From NCBI GenBank assembly GCA_028564675.1, contig JAOVVO010000195.1, forward strand, positions 54,311-118,310: a stretch of 64,000 nt of DNA. Direction: 5' to 3'. This document shows positions 1 through 13,800 of the stretch, one piece after another; position 1 is the first letter of the stretch, and each line of letters starts with the position of its first letter. This DNA is from Onchocerca lupi. Taxonomy: Eukaryota; Nematoda; Chromadorea; Rhabditida; Onchocercidae. Position numbers and translations under genes: made by a program. Below the pieces are notes generated by a model, which had not been told where the DNA came from, made no database searches, and saw nothing but the letters and a program-made list of their open reading frames with translations.

Positions 1-1708
1 AGACCGAGAATAACTCCAAATTGGACAGAAATATTATTCCCTGTTTTCTCTGATTCCTGAATATACTCACCATTCATTTTTTTTTTCTTAAGAAATTTAA
101 GTCCTAACGCATGCAGTTTTTGTTTTGTAACAAAATGAAATTCTGATAACAAATTTTTTTCTTCTCAGAATTATCATAACTAATAAGAGACCAGGAATGG
201 TTACAAACCGCTGGTTTTGGTGGTAATGGAGGTGGTGTTTTCCGAGCACTGGTTTTTACTGCTGATTTGGTAAATACTTCGTTCGCAGCAACCTCAACAT
301 TTCCTTCACTAGTTATTGTAGCACTGTAAAGCGGCAAAAGTTTGAACTAGAAAACAATCAAAAACATATCCGAAATAAAAAATTAAAAAAACAGTGAGTT
401 GGGTGTGAAAATTTTCAATGAATACGAAATGAATTATTCCAAAGCTACTATGGGAAGATGTTACTTACCTATTTGAACTTCGTGACGGTGGTAATGGTGG
501 TGCAGCAGGGTGCAGTGAATGTCGAGGAGGTATTACTGGAGGCATGCCTATTGCATTCTCACTAGTCGCAATAGCCGGCATTGTTGTGGACATCTCTGCT
601 GAACTATCGCTCTCCATATCTAAAGACTCTTACTATAAACAGATGTACTTCTTGCCCAAAACAAGATAACTCTTTTGGAAACAATAAACTTCACTTCCGA
701 ATGAACCAACAATACTTTGAGACTTATATTATGTATTCCTTAATTCCGATGAAATTTATGAACTATACTGAAAGTATATTAACTATTGCCCATATCATCT
801 GTTTTGGCAACTGGCTGGATAGGCGCCATAGATTCTTCATCATTTTCGTCGTCAAATGGCAACTGAGAATTTGTAATCATAAATTTTTGTTTGTCAGCTT
901 CCTGTGCCATAATAGTTTTTGCATAAAACTTTAATGCCGAAACAACTGCTGAAGGATTCTTCTTCTGGTCGGCTTCACTGCAAACAAATGATAACAAATA
1001 ATGGCAACATTTATTCAATTGGCATATTTGGAGATGAATGAGTCACATTTCAATCTATTTAAGATGAATAAATAATTTTAAATATTTCAGGAAGGATCTA
1101 AAACCTGATATCACGAAGCAATGTGTCCATCCACGGTTGTGGCAAGCCCGTGAATTTCTTACCATCGTAGCCAACATGTATTCGATGGACGGTATTATAA
1201 GGCGAACTGATTTCTCCTGGGCCGGAATAGTATGATGATGAGGAAGAATTGACCTCATTGTTATTTGAATTGAAAAAACGACCTAATATACTTCTTAGCC
1301 GGACCTGAAATAATTTTAAAGTTACTTATACTTCAATAACTACTATTACTCTTTAATGAACTTCATTTCATTAATATATTTGCATCATTTTACCAAACCA
1401 TATAATTCACCAGAAACCTCATAATAACTGTAACAGGCACTCAGTGTTTTTTTTTTTTTTTTTTTTTTTTGGACATCACTATTTAACAACCGAAAATATA
1501 TTCTGGATTTTTCAGGATTTCCGCAGCAAATCTCTCCCTAAAATTAGATTCTCTTGGCTAGCTAATGCTATTGTCACACTGTTCAGATACCAAACTATTT
1601 TTGCAGTTCAAAATATATCATAATTTAGACACAATTTATACCAGAAGAAAAAATGTAGACACGAACATGACAAACCTTTGATTTATCCTTCTCACGTGGC
1701 GTAGACAT
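1..1708 (-). CDS. pak-1: p21-activated kinase (PAK), 5' portion only
   Basis: Group I p21-activated kinase, a Ser/Thr kinase switched on by GTP-bound Rac/Cdc42. Coding exons on the minus strand read 1708-1676, 1304-1105, 977-784, 619-469, 323-209 and probably 56-1, with consistent phase, giving about 250 residues. The CRIB motif begins near residue 43 (ISSP...H..HVGYDG...FTGLP) and runs into the autoinhibitory segment, where DQKKNPSAVVSALKFY matches the PAK family pattern. Farther on are proline-rich stretches: PPVIPPR, resembling the PIX-binding site of PAKs, and PPPLPPKP. The kinase domain must lie left of position 1, so catalytic residues cannot be checked. Exon 1 encodes only MSTPREKDKSK and lacks the Nck-binding PxxP found at the N terminus of vertebrate PAK1. 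The start is the only ATG that joins in phase to the CRIB exon. Exon 56-1 is open and in phase but unsupported by homology. A max-2-like paralogue is the main alternative to pak-1. Confidence 0.86.
1447..1470. repeat. Poly-T tract inside PAK intron
   Basis: Uninterrupted run of 24 T (plus strand) between PAK exons 1 and 2. Such homopolymers recur through the window and are prone to length error in assemblies. Confidence 0.95.
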
Positions 1709-3400
1709 GATCGTGATGATTTTCCACGATATGCTCAAACTAAAATAACAAAACTAAAGACATCAAAAGAATGTTTCTGACTGTCTGATTAATGTTGAAG
1801 AAATTCTACTTCAAATCGAACTTAAAGAAACTCACATTAGTCAGATGAAGTAAACAGCAGTGAGTCATAAAAATAAGTGATGTTTAATTCTTGCTGACTT
1901 CTCATATTAATTTTTTAATTAAATGTAAAAAAGAATGTTTGAAAGGGAAATAAATGAGTACACTACGATGATATTAGTATTGGTGATATTTCATGAAGAT
2001 AAAAAGACTGGCACCAACTAAAGTATGCAACGATATTCAGCAGACCGAATCCGGCACCGACGAATCTTAACCCCTGCCCTCTCACTAAATGTCCAACATC
2101 ATCCAGGACGAGGACAAAACAGATACCAAAATCCAACACCTACCAGAAAACTCGCAATCCAAAACGCTGATGCAATATACGGCCGTAGAAATTAGTTACA
2201 GTGCTTGATGCAATACGTATGAATCACTGCATTTTTTTTACTCTTTCCACTAATAATAAGTTATCAAAAAAAGAAGAAAGGGAGCGGTAAAATCAACTTC
2301 TTGTAATTCATGAAGATAAATTTGATCTTTGGAAATCGCTGACATCATCAAACATTGACTCATAGTCTGATAATCCCATCTCATCCCGACATCTGATTTC
2401 CCCGTTAGGCCATCAAGGGAAAGAAATCCAAAATAAAGTCATAAATTTAGCATATGAATAGTAATTTTTCGTCTAAAATCATGTGAAAATTTTCTAAAAT
2501 AATCTTTAAAATTTTACGTATGTTTCAACTGCTGTATTGTTTCTATTTCTTTAAAAGTATACAAGTGAAATCGGCAGTATTTTAGTGTCTGTCTTTTTTT
2601 TTTTTCTTTTTTGAAAATAAATTTCAAATATCAAAGAAATAATGATTTCTTTGTGAGAGAGATACAATTACTATTGTTTGATTATAGTTAAATTTTTGAA
2701 TGGTCTAAAAATTTTTTTAATTTGTAGTAAATCAGGATGACTTTTTTGATTATCTAGAATTTCCGGTTTATTATTCGATATTATACATGTATTTATAGGA
2801 AGATTGAATTCAATCACTCATGAATCAATGATGAAAATGTTTAATTTTGTGAGAAGACTGAATTGCACTGTTGTTTGATAAGAATTTTTTGTTGGAAACT
2901 TCCATTGTTGATGTTTAAAACTTCTACAATACAAAATCTTTCCATAAAACTATCTTCCATACTACTACCGTTTAGCTTTCTTTTTTTCCATTCACCCACT
3001 TCATATTATAAAACAATGAATTCTGAATTCATCGCATGAGTCTTCACATTGATTTATGAGCATGCAGCATAATCATTTAATCAAATGAAACGGTAATTTT
3101 CACTTCACTTATTTATTTTCACTAATTTTCACTCAAATTATTCATTTCTTCAGAATGTTTGATGTTCATTGATTGTTGGCAAGTAGAGGATCTACTGAAA
3201 TATTTTTTTTTTTTCAATTTTATGATGAATTTGCACTGGTTTAACATACAAATATAAAAAAAAAAAAAAACAGGAATATTTCTAATGATGCAGAGAGAAA
3301 AAGATATAATGCTATTATTGCTGCAAAATTTAGGTTTTCGGTACAATAATATTTATGAGCATGAATGATTCCGGAAATTGTTAGGTTTAGTAAAAAAAAA

Positions 3401-3420
3401 AAAGAGAGAGAGAGAGAGAT
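3401..3420. repeat. AG dinucleotide microsatellite
   Basis: A short A-run followed by about eight AG units, directly preceding a TC-rich stretch; simple repeat in the spacer. Confidence 0.85.
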
Positions 3421-6400
3421 TCCTTCTCTCTTTTCCCGACTTTATTTCTCTTTCTAATCTACTTTCATCCATTTTTTTCAAATCGATAAGCTAGCTATAC
3501 CATACACTTTTTAGCTTTATTAAAAACTAGAAAAAATGAGATTGACAAGTGGAAGAATAAATGATAGTCAAAATGAGATCGAATTCTGACTGGCTTCAAG
3601 CAATAGTAATTTTTACGTGATATGCTAATGTGAAATGAGCTTTGAAATTTGAAGAGGAGGAAAATGCGAAGAAGGTAAAATAAATGGAACAGAGGAAAAG
3701 GAAGAGTAGGAGGGGGAGGGCAATAGGTTTTTTTTTTTTTTTGATCAATATAATGATTATTTGAGCCTCTCCCACTCCTCCTCTGTTATCAACCCAAAGT
3801 TCTACCTATTAGGCCTAAAGCCTAGGCCCAGATGTGTCCTATCATCTTCTACTACCTTCATCTCCCATTTTCACAACTTGCAAACGGAAATGGGCTTCTC
3901 TCATTAAACAAAACGAAATTGCCGAGAAAATGCCCTCTGAGCAACAAGGAAACGTTCATTAAAAAAAAAAAAAAAAAAACAGTCACTTCCTCTTTTTTCA
4001 TCAAAACTCGTATGCTTCATTTTGCCACTTCTTCAATGCTGTTTTGATTTTTGGCTTTTGGCGACATTTTCCGTCTTTTTTTTTTTTTTGCTTACTTTTT
4101 TAAAAACATTTTTAGCTGGTAGATGGGAAAAAAGTTTTGATAAAAGGAATTAAATGTTTTTATTAGCTATCGAAAGAAGTCTTAAAAATTCATGCCAGAA
4201 CAGTTAACGGGAAACAAAAAACAAAAGCATACGAAATCGGCTGATAGTTAAGTTTGATTCTGTCTGCTCGTATGACGGGAAATCCCCTTGTGAATTAAGG
4301 ATGAAACGAAAATAGGAAACAGGAATGAGAGTTTAGTATCATTGGTTCAAAGAACAAATAATTTTAAGCACTTAAATTAACCAAATTTATCTTTCTAAAG
4401 GCACTTTTTTCAGAACTTCATTCTCATTGTGTTTAATTCCAATTTTCCATTTGTTGACAATTCATAGAAATTCTTCTCCTCATATTTTCGGAACAATGCA
4501 AGGCGAAAGAAAAGAAATCAACAAAACAATAAATAAATAAAAAGATAAGTAATAAACTGATGATAAAACAAATTCGAAGAAGTAAATGATCAATTCGCAA
4601 AATAGCCACCCATTTGATAATCTTCTGCTCTTGGACAGTATACTTTTTGTGACAATTTACTTATCTATTTGTGCGATCAAAACTGACTTCATTGCCCATC
4701 ACATTATCATCCATTTGATTTGTTCGTTCGTTCCTTCGTTATCATTCCAACACTTGAAACATCAATCCAGTGAGATTGTGGGAAACAGATGTGTTTATAT
4801 ATACAGTGCGAAATTTCATTTTTTTTTTTCCAAATTTCTCTTCTCAATAATCATCATGTCAAAACTAGAATTAAAAAAAAAAGCCAAATTCAAAACTATC
4901 ATATAAAAATTGATTTGTTTAAATTTTCTCCCAAAAATTAGATTTTATAATTGAAAATAAATTAAGGTTTTGGAAGATTCAAAAATGGTTAATTTGCCTC
5001 ACTATTGATTTCAGTTTCATGTAAGATGTTCCACTAAATTATAATGAAAATTATCCGGTACTTTCAAAGTTTCGTAATTGGCGTTAAATACCAGAAGTTT
5101 GGAATATAAAATGAAAAATAGATAGCAAAAATAAGTTTGAAAAGTTGGTGAAATAGATGAGATGAAGGTTGATGCGAAGGAAAGAGATTTAAGATGAAAA
5201 TGCTTGAAAGGCAAATGAAGGAAGCATGATAAATTTGAGTATTTTAATTCGATGAATTTTAGATTTACAGAAATTTGTTCAATTTACATTAAACAAAGCT
5301 TTAAAATTATGAATAAAAAAGAAACTATTCGTATAATTGATTAATTCAATATTATTATGGACTTGAAATGTTAGAGTTAAAATGTGTTTTTTTCCCCTTT
5401 CCGTATAAAATATCTCATTTTGAAAAATTCAATTATATGCCACTTTTCTTTTTTTATGGATTAAACGATGTCGTTGGATCGATGTGATGTTTTCTTCTAG
5501 GCTTAAAAAATTAGCATTATATTACTTCTGAAAATCTCCATATATTTCATTTTATTTTATTTCAGTAACATTTCGAAATCTTTTTTTTTTTAAACCTATC
5601 ACAGATACTTAACAGTCTATTTATCTTTGATGAGAAAGCTTAACAATGCAGAACTGACTTTGGCAACCAAAATCCTTCGTTTAAAGATTTTTAATGCAGC
5701 ATTCATTATTTCATGAAAACTTGGTTGTAAATTAGCGTCGGAATTTCTCAACATTTCCATAATCAAATCCAAGTTGATCCTATTATGATAGAGACACTAT
5801 CTGATAATAAGCGGTCATATTGTACTCATTCTCATTATCTTAATTAAATTTTCCATTTATATCCCAAACTTACCAGAAAAAAAATTCCCAGCATTTCTAA
5901 ACCCAAAATCCACAATTATCTGAACATATTGATCATTCTGCAAATATAAACTTTTTTTTTCTGAAAATTTCCAGTTTATTCTTTCTTTTTTCTTTTACCT
6001 CTAGTTTATTACTTATCATTTTAAGGTTTTCGAAGTTTTATAAAACGACATTTTTTGTTTAGAGTTCAAAGTGTTATTTATTAATGAAAAAAAAAATTAA
6101 AATATTGTCTATAAATGGGAAAATCTAAGGGATGAATATACAAAAGTGTTCATTTCGAATTTTTGCAGATCATCTACGCTAGTTTTATAAATTAAAAGGT
6201 CATAATTTACTTTAATGAATTAGTGCATAAATTTACGAATCAGGTTAGTTTTATCAATAAATTCGCAACTATCTGATGAAATTTATCTTATCACAGAGTT
6301 AAACATATTCCTTTTAAGCATCTTGCCTGAAGAGAACTTTTTTATTCATCAACGATGTCAAATTATTCAGTGCTTTTTTTAAGACAAATAATGTTGCGAC

Positions 6401-7829
6401 AGAGAAATGAAGCCAAAGGAAGATTTTAACTAAAGAAAAGAAAATATATCTTTTCATCAAGATTATTCGGTTTTTGAACGAAACTTCTGCGTGTCGATCG
6501 TTCGCCGCTCCACTTACTTGCTCAGCTTATCTAGCTTACGATCATCCGGAAGACTGATTTTATTTGTCCCAAACTTGATGAATTCATTCCAATTGTCTTT
6601 TATTTTCTGGTAAATGAAAACTGATGTTCCAATTAAATTTAGGAATGTGACGAGAGAAAAAAGGAAGTGAACTTTCCATTGTTCAATCTTTCGATCATTC
6701 ATTTCGTGTATAACTTGTCATTATGGAGATCCTAATGTTCTTCCTCCGTAAAAAGCTTCATTAGATTTACTGTGCTGTAGGAAAATATTTAAAAAAAGCA
6801 TTTAGTAGGTGTGGTATCTACTTTGGCAAATGATTAAAAATAAAAAAAGTTTAAACCGATAGAGAATATACGATAGAGGAAGTCTAAATCTCGAATCTTC
6901 ATTTTTATACGGATTTAAACAAAAACAAACAAACAAAAAAAAAAAAACTAAAAACAAAAATAAAAAATATGAAAATCAGCCTCTTGAACATCAGACCTTG
7001 TATCATGCTTCAGGACATGACCTGATCTCAACCTCAACATGCATTAAGTTGATAAAAGCAAACCGAAATTTCGAAACGCGAAAGAAAAACGAATATTGCT
7101 CTTTCGTGATAAGAGAAATATATTATACAATTTATAAATTAATTATCACAAAAGCATTAAAAAAAAGAAACCATTGCGTCCAAAGGATGATAAATATCGA
7201 AAAAAAAAAAAAAAAAAACCCAATTATTTTATGGGAAATATGCTTTCAACAAACATATCTTCTTGCAATTTTCAAAATTTGTTTTCCTTTTTCACTCACT
7301 CTTCTTCCCTTGCATTTTTAGTATAATCTCCGGTGAAATATTTTCTCTTCGTTCAATGGTATTATTGCATTATTGATATTATTAATGCATCGTTTATATT
7401 ATTCCGTTTGTCATTTTGGACGAAAAATTGAAAGCGAAAGTTTTCGGATGACACAAGATTAAGAGTTAATCAATCATTCACTATGATTTGCTTCTGTCAC
7501 ATTTGTTAATTGCAATTGACTTGATTCTTCACCTCTTTTAGGTTCTCGTCTTTTTTCCTGTCAACTATGCATTGTTTTTTTCGTTTTCATTTTCGAAAAT
7601 GAAGCGAAAAGTAAACGATCGAAGTGAAGTGAAGCGCTTTCATCGCAGGTGAAGAAGTTTCCTTAGTTACATGTGGAAGAAACGCTTTTGCAACTGGAAC
7701 AAATGCAAAAGTCCATTCGAACATCAGCCTGAACGTATCATGAAACACCATATTTGAATATAGTCCCAGAAAGGGATGCCACTTCCTACGTAATTAAATG
7801 TCTTAAGACTAAATTGCTCACACATACAT

Positions 7830-7830
<1 letters not shown>

Positions 7831-7875
<45 letters not shown>

Positions 7876-7920
7876 ACACACATGCATACATACATACACA
7901 TACACACACATACATACATA
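7831..7920. repeat. CA/TG microsatellite
   Basis: A perfect CA run covers 7831-7870, followed by CA interrupted by ATACA/CATA variants to about 7920. Open frames of Thr-His or Cys-Val repeats read through it on both strands are artefacts of the repeat. Confidence 0.95.
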
Positions 7921-9988
7921 TAAACAAAACATACCTGAACCAGTCAAGCAGGACGAGCTTAACATGCAGTTTACCCATCAGTTAGCTAGTTTGTTAAGAG
8001 TTTGCGGGTATTAAACGGCCAAGGCATCAGGCTGGCTTGCTTGCCGAATAGCTATTTTATCATGTGCCTAAGCATGCTAGTGGGAGTAGCAAGCAGCAGT
8101 AGCAGCAACACATCGTTGAGCGCATGCAGTCAGGCAAGCAAGCTATGCTCCCCGTGATATTCATTCCTGCTTCCTGCACGCTCTGCATGCTTCCTGTGCT
8201 TGCTTGCTTGCTTTTTCCACTGCCACCAATTGTTATGTCAACATGTATATTGCTAAGTCTTACTAAGCTTATGGTGTTAGCTTATATGCTATAATGATTA
8301 GGGATAGTTAGAAATATCAGTTATCGATTAGGATGAAACCTTTTCTCTTAACTAATTCAAAAATGGAATAAAATGTTAATAATAAGCAATCACAATAGCA
8401 ACTACAGCAGCAACGACAATGATGCTTTATATTGCTACTATTTACTATCATTATTACTGTTATTGTTAATATTATTATTGTATTTATATTTATGAAGAAT
8501 ATTTTGGCTTAGTCGGGTGATAATATCATTGATATGCTGATTGATAAGAGTAAGGAAATAATATTTGAAATGAACAGTTGCAAGATAGCATTATTCACTT
8601 GTCTTCTTTTGGCTGCAATTGCTATTGCTGTTGCAGCTGCTCGTGCTGCATGCTTGCTGCTTACTTGCCAAGAATATGGCAAAAACCTATCAAGTTCTTC
8701 CCTTGTTACCTCATCTAACCACAAAACCATCGATAATATTCAGGCAACTGTGTTTTTTCCGAGGAAAAGGAAGAAAAGGTGAAGAGAAAAAGGAATATTG
8801 GTTGTTAACTTCAATGAGAATCGTACGTTGTGTTTCTTTCGACATTTTTTTTTCTTTTTTTTTGTGTGTAGCTGAACTCTAAAGCTTACAAGTAATAGTA
8901 GAAGAGAAATGTAATCTTATCACTCTGTTAAGTTATCACTTAAATGCCAACGATCCGATGTTGTCAGCCATCGGGATGATTGGCACGAAGAGATTATTAG
9001 CAAAAAAAAAGGAGGGGAAGGAACTATGTTAGATGTCATTGATGGGGCTGTTTGGTGTGATGATGATGCTGGTGGTAGTGCTAGGATGGATGAGCCTTTT
9101 CCATTCAATCTAAGTATCCTTCGAGGAGCAGTAAAAGCTAATGTCCGAAATCTGTAGCCATCGCGGTTATCATCCCATCCATCCATCCACCCAATTTTGA
9201 CCATCCGCTACAATGCATTTTCATTTTCTACTCACAACTTTAACCTCAACCTTATGCAACAACTTTTTCATTTTATGTTCATCTGTTGTTTTATGAGCTA
9301 CTAAAATTATCCCATTCCATATTCTACGAGAAATTCTATTCCTGAGTAAGCAGTATTCCGTTGGGTTTTATGATAACTCTAACTTGTCATTTTTTCTTTC
9401 CTACCTCATTTCTCTCGTTGTTATCGTATATTGCAGTTATTGTTATTGTGGTTAGCATCAATAATGTTAGAGTGAAAAATAGTGGAAAATTGCTGTTTTG
9501 CTGTTTATTTCATTTTCGAATACCTATTATTGAGCCGAGAAAAAGTGTTTTTTTCCCTTTTCTTTCGTGTGTTTTTTAAAAATTTTATTCCGATTGTTGG
9601 CTTCTTACATTTCATTGAAATTTAGAGAGAGTTTAGGGGATAAATGTTATTAAATATTCTATATATAGGTCTATTTTCGATTAAGTATAATAGGCTAGAT
9701 AAGTTAGGATAAGCCTGGATTGATCAGTTTTACATAAATCCAGGTCAGGTATGATTCGATTAGAATTGGATTATGGATGTGTTAGTCGATGGTAAGACTT
9801 CGATAAACACTTCAGGGGTCATTCCATTTTGGATAAAATATGCTGGTCAGGAATCTCGGGAATGCTGATATTATCATAATGCTTTTTCGCATTCCAATGT
9901 TTCCTGTTATACTTTCCGAATATGAAAAGAATGGAATTCGGCTAATTATCGATCACTTTATAAAAGATGTGGCGAAGCGGTCACTGAC

Positions 9989-10075
9989 AAGGTGTGCTAC
10001 TCCATATATCGATTATTAGCGATTATCGTTTTGATAAGGTGTGCTACTCTACATATCGATTATTAGCGATAATCA
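9989..10075. repeat. Tandem duplication, 47-bp unit
   Basis: AAGGTGTGCTACTC starts at 9989 and recurs at 10036 as AAGGTGTGCTACTCT; the two copies share the following ATATCGATTATTAGCGAT segment. The second copy is slightly shorter and diverged at its 3' end. Confidence 0.85.
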
Positions 10076-10798
10076 TTTCCTATTCACAGCTACTATCTTA
10101 TTTATGAAAAATTTTTGGAATTCAACGGTTATTTGATAATTCATTTTAGTAATAGTTGAGAAAGGAAATGATAACATTATCATCATGCTTTTTCTCTTCC
10201 CCGGGATACACTTATTTCATTTCCAAAGAAGTAGAAAACGATTAGCATATACAAAAGAAAACGTATTATTTCCATCATGAAAATAATAGAAAATTCCAAA
10301 TAACTTTTATTGATTTTATTATTTCATTTTCATTCTATAAACAATGGATCTCTGTACATTTTCCATGCTGTTACATTTTGATGTGTATATTTATATTGAC
10401 AAGGTAGAAATGGATCAAAAAAATATTCTCGTTAATTCAGCTATGAAAACAAAGTTACTCCATATTAACCTAATTCTAAATATGAATCCAACTAAAGGTA
10501 GCACATGAAAAGTTGCTCTAACACTTATTCAAAGATATCGTTAGGAATCGATTGTAGAAATCGACTTTATTTCATTTGTTATATCGTTGTTGTCAAATTA
10601 TGGCACCATCTATATAAATAAAAATGTAAATGCTCGTTGAGGCTTTTAACAGAATGTTTCAAGTTCTTCGCCGATTTGAAATTTTGACACAATGTTGTAT
10701 TCGAATAGGCGTATATTTTTATATAGATATATCTACTTTTTTTTTTTTACGTTTCACACCTGTGACAAGTAAAGTGAGCAACATTTTTACTTAAATAA

Positions 10799-10843
10799 AC
10801 TAGCTGTTCCCGGCCACGCAGAGTGTGACCGGGTACAGTTAGT
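10799..10843. repeat. GC-rich imperfect inverted repeat
   Basis: Arms of 15 bases at 10799-10813 and 10829-10843 pair at 13 of 15 positions around a 15-base loop, with CCCGG/CCGGG at the base of the loop. It stands out from the AT-rich surroundings and could be a mobile-element end or a transcribed hairpin; no element boundaries or target-site duplication were seen. Confidence 0.7.
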
Positions 10844-13800
10844 AATAAATATTTGTTTTTGTAACAAATGAACTTATAAAGCTTGTTTTTTTTTTCTTGT
10901 TTTTATGGGAAAATCGGATTATCTGATGATAATCTTGGATATATGTTGTTAATTCCGAATGAATGTTACTTGGAAGTATTTGGCTCATTGCCGAAATGTA
11001 CTTTAAATATTTGATGATAGATATCACTCGTAACAAACAGTTTATATTGTGATCAACATTGTGCACCTTTTTTCTCGTTGCTTTATCAGTATTTTTGCGT
11101 GTTACTTCAACGTCATCCATTCTTTTTCTATTCAGTTTCAAATTTAAATAGTTAAAATTTGACTTCGGAAGCTTATTTGAACAAATAACCTAACTGTTAC
11201 GTTATTATTTCTTTTTAGGTCTTTTTTTTTCCCGTCTCTTGTCTAATGTGTAAAGTTTTTGTTCTTTCCATAGTAGTAAATAAATCATTGAGAAACGAAA
11301 GCAGTCAGCTGATTTCTAAAGTATAATATCAAATTTTAGTATTTATACTGTAATATCTTGCTATCGTTTTTTTCTTTTCTTTTTCTTTTTTTTTTTTTTT
11401 TTTTTGCGTGCTACTGGCTTAATTAAAAATACCGGAAAGATTTACCGAAGAGAAAGCATGAACTAGAAAATTTCGAAGGATAATATCATTTAGCTGTTTA
11501 TCCTAGGATTCTGTCGCATTTTTATACTATATGCAAAAAAAACTCTAATGAAAGGAATAAAAAGACATTTTTTTCCGAGATAAGATTGAATGAAAAGAAT
11601 TAAAATCATTTACGAATGGAGCTAGTAGAATCTACCAATCAGCTGGATAAGAATCAGCATCACTTGTGACATCGAGATGGAAATGTGATGTTTGTATCAT
11701 TGTAATCATATTATCAGTTTAGTTATCCTCCTCCTTCAATGATTAGCCAAATGCATGATAGTAGAATTTTCATAGCGTATGAAGAGCAATTATGAACGGA
11801 AAAAGTAGCTATCATAGATATTTGATAGAATTCGTTCGTCCGATGAATTTCAATAGATGCTTTTGGTGGAAAAGAATATCGTCACCATATTTTCACTCCT
11901 CTCCTCTTCATTTGCTTTTTCCATTTCTCTCCGTCAATCTATTCTAGTTCATACCATTTTCAACCGTCTACTTTTCTTCGATTCAGTATTTTGAAATGTA
12001 ATTTTAAAATTCCAGAAATGTAACCAGAATATTCCAGGATACCATTCTATAAAGTTTTAGATTGATAAACATTAACAATTTTTCTAATCGAAATTATCTG
12101 AATCAGTTTTTTCAAGAATAAAATTTTAGCTAAAATTAAGGCGATAAATTTATATGTGAAATGAGATGGTAAATATGGAAAAGGTTGGTACTTAATATAG
12201 CTTTACTTTTTTTTTTTTCTTTTTAATTGATTTTCATTCATTTTACTCGATTATCCTTTGCTGATGATTGTCGTAAATTTGAATTTCTCTGCACTCTTCA
12301 TATCCAACGAACATGAAATTAGTTATAATTTTAATTATATTATATGATAGCGTGAGAGCAAACTTTTTCCATTTAATTTATAAATGCATAATATTCACAA
12401 AATAAAAGTAATCCTCAGATGCACCACTGTTTGCTTTCTCGTTCCTCGTAATCATCCGAACAATTAGCAGCATATTTTTAAAAAAATATAAACAGCCTTT
12501 GAAAGGCCAGGAAAAATATGATATACACCGTTTGCTTCTATTTGCATTCTACCTCATCTGTTAGGATCGCATCTCGCACACATCCTTATGGATCACTTTT
12601 TCAAAGTCGCATTTGGAGGGCAGCGAAATCGATATTTAACTGACTTTAAGGGTGTATTTTAGTCTTCTTTTTCGGAAGTTACTTTCTTTTGTATGCTAAT
12701 TAATGAAGACCTGAAAATACGGTAAAATGTGAAATTTGGTAACATACATATTCGAAGATATATAAGAGAAGGAAGAAAGAGAGAGAGAGGGAAAGAGGTG
12801 AAGATTGAGGCCGCTTTTGACAGTCGACAGGCAAAAATGCAAAGCAAAATTGATGAAAGCTTCAAAGCTCAGACTTTAATAGTAAGTTTATAGAAGATGG
12901 ATGAAGAGAGAGAGTGCTCTCCGTCTTTTCTCAATACACAGTATTTTTCTTGCCAGTATTTTTGCCCTCCTTTTCCCGAGCCTTTTTCCCTCTTTCTTTT
13001 CGTTCTATTACTCGCTCTTTTCTAACATTGAATTATTGTTGAAATTCGTAATACGTCCCTTTTCTAGTAATTTTCTTTTCTACACAAATTACCTCCAATT
13101 CATCTTTCTCTCTCTCTTTTTCTCTTCCTAATTTCTGGCTTTTTTTTTCTTTTGGATTTAGATTACCTGTTTCATTTCAATTTCAACAAAAAAACGAAGC
13201 TATCATTAGAAAATGATGCATCCTTTTTCGTTCCATTATGTTTTCGTCCGTATTGACAAATGAACGATGTTAATCCTAGACTTACTAAACAAGTCAACTT
13301 TTATTTCTGAAATAGCTAATTTGAAAGATTTTCGTTAAGAGTGTTTCTTTGTATCTGTTAAAGCATCAGCAAAAGAAGCATCATGTATTTGCGGAATTAA
13401 CAATTGCTTAAGTGGAAGATATTAACCGGGAAATTGTGTCAACATTTGAGATGATAACTGAATAATCATTGGAACAGAATGATACATATGGAAACATTTA
13501 AGAAATAATTTATGGATGATTCAATATTTGTATATATATTTCATTTATCCACCATTCTACACTAATTTCAAGCTGTTAGTAATTTTTTCTTCCTTTTTTT
13601 TTTTGCATCTTCCCACCATACTTGTCACTGTTTTAAATTTCGATTTTTTCAAAAATATACATATATATATATATGACAATGTATATTTGTTTTTGCATCT
13701 GTCCTTGTCGAGCTAAGCAAATATTTTTCACTTCTCTGATGCTTATGTCTACTTCATTTATGGCTTATTATTATCAGAATGATTGATAAAAAAAAGCCCC

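Noticed and set aside
7724..8014. Open frames on both strands through the CA repeat (Thr-His and Cys-Val runs)
   Set aside because: They arise only from the dinucleotide repeat, with no splice or homology support.
8920..9204. 94-codon minus-strand frame starting MVKIGWMDGWDD
   Set aside because: Driven by GGATG repeats and lacking splice partners or a recognisable domain, although the region is GC-richer.
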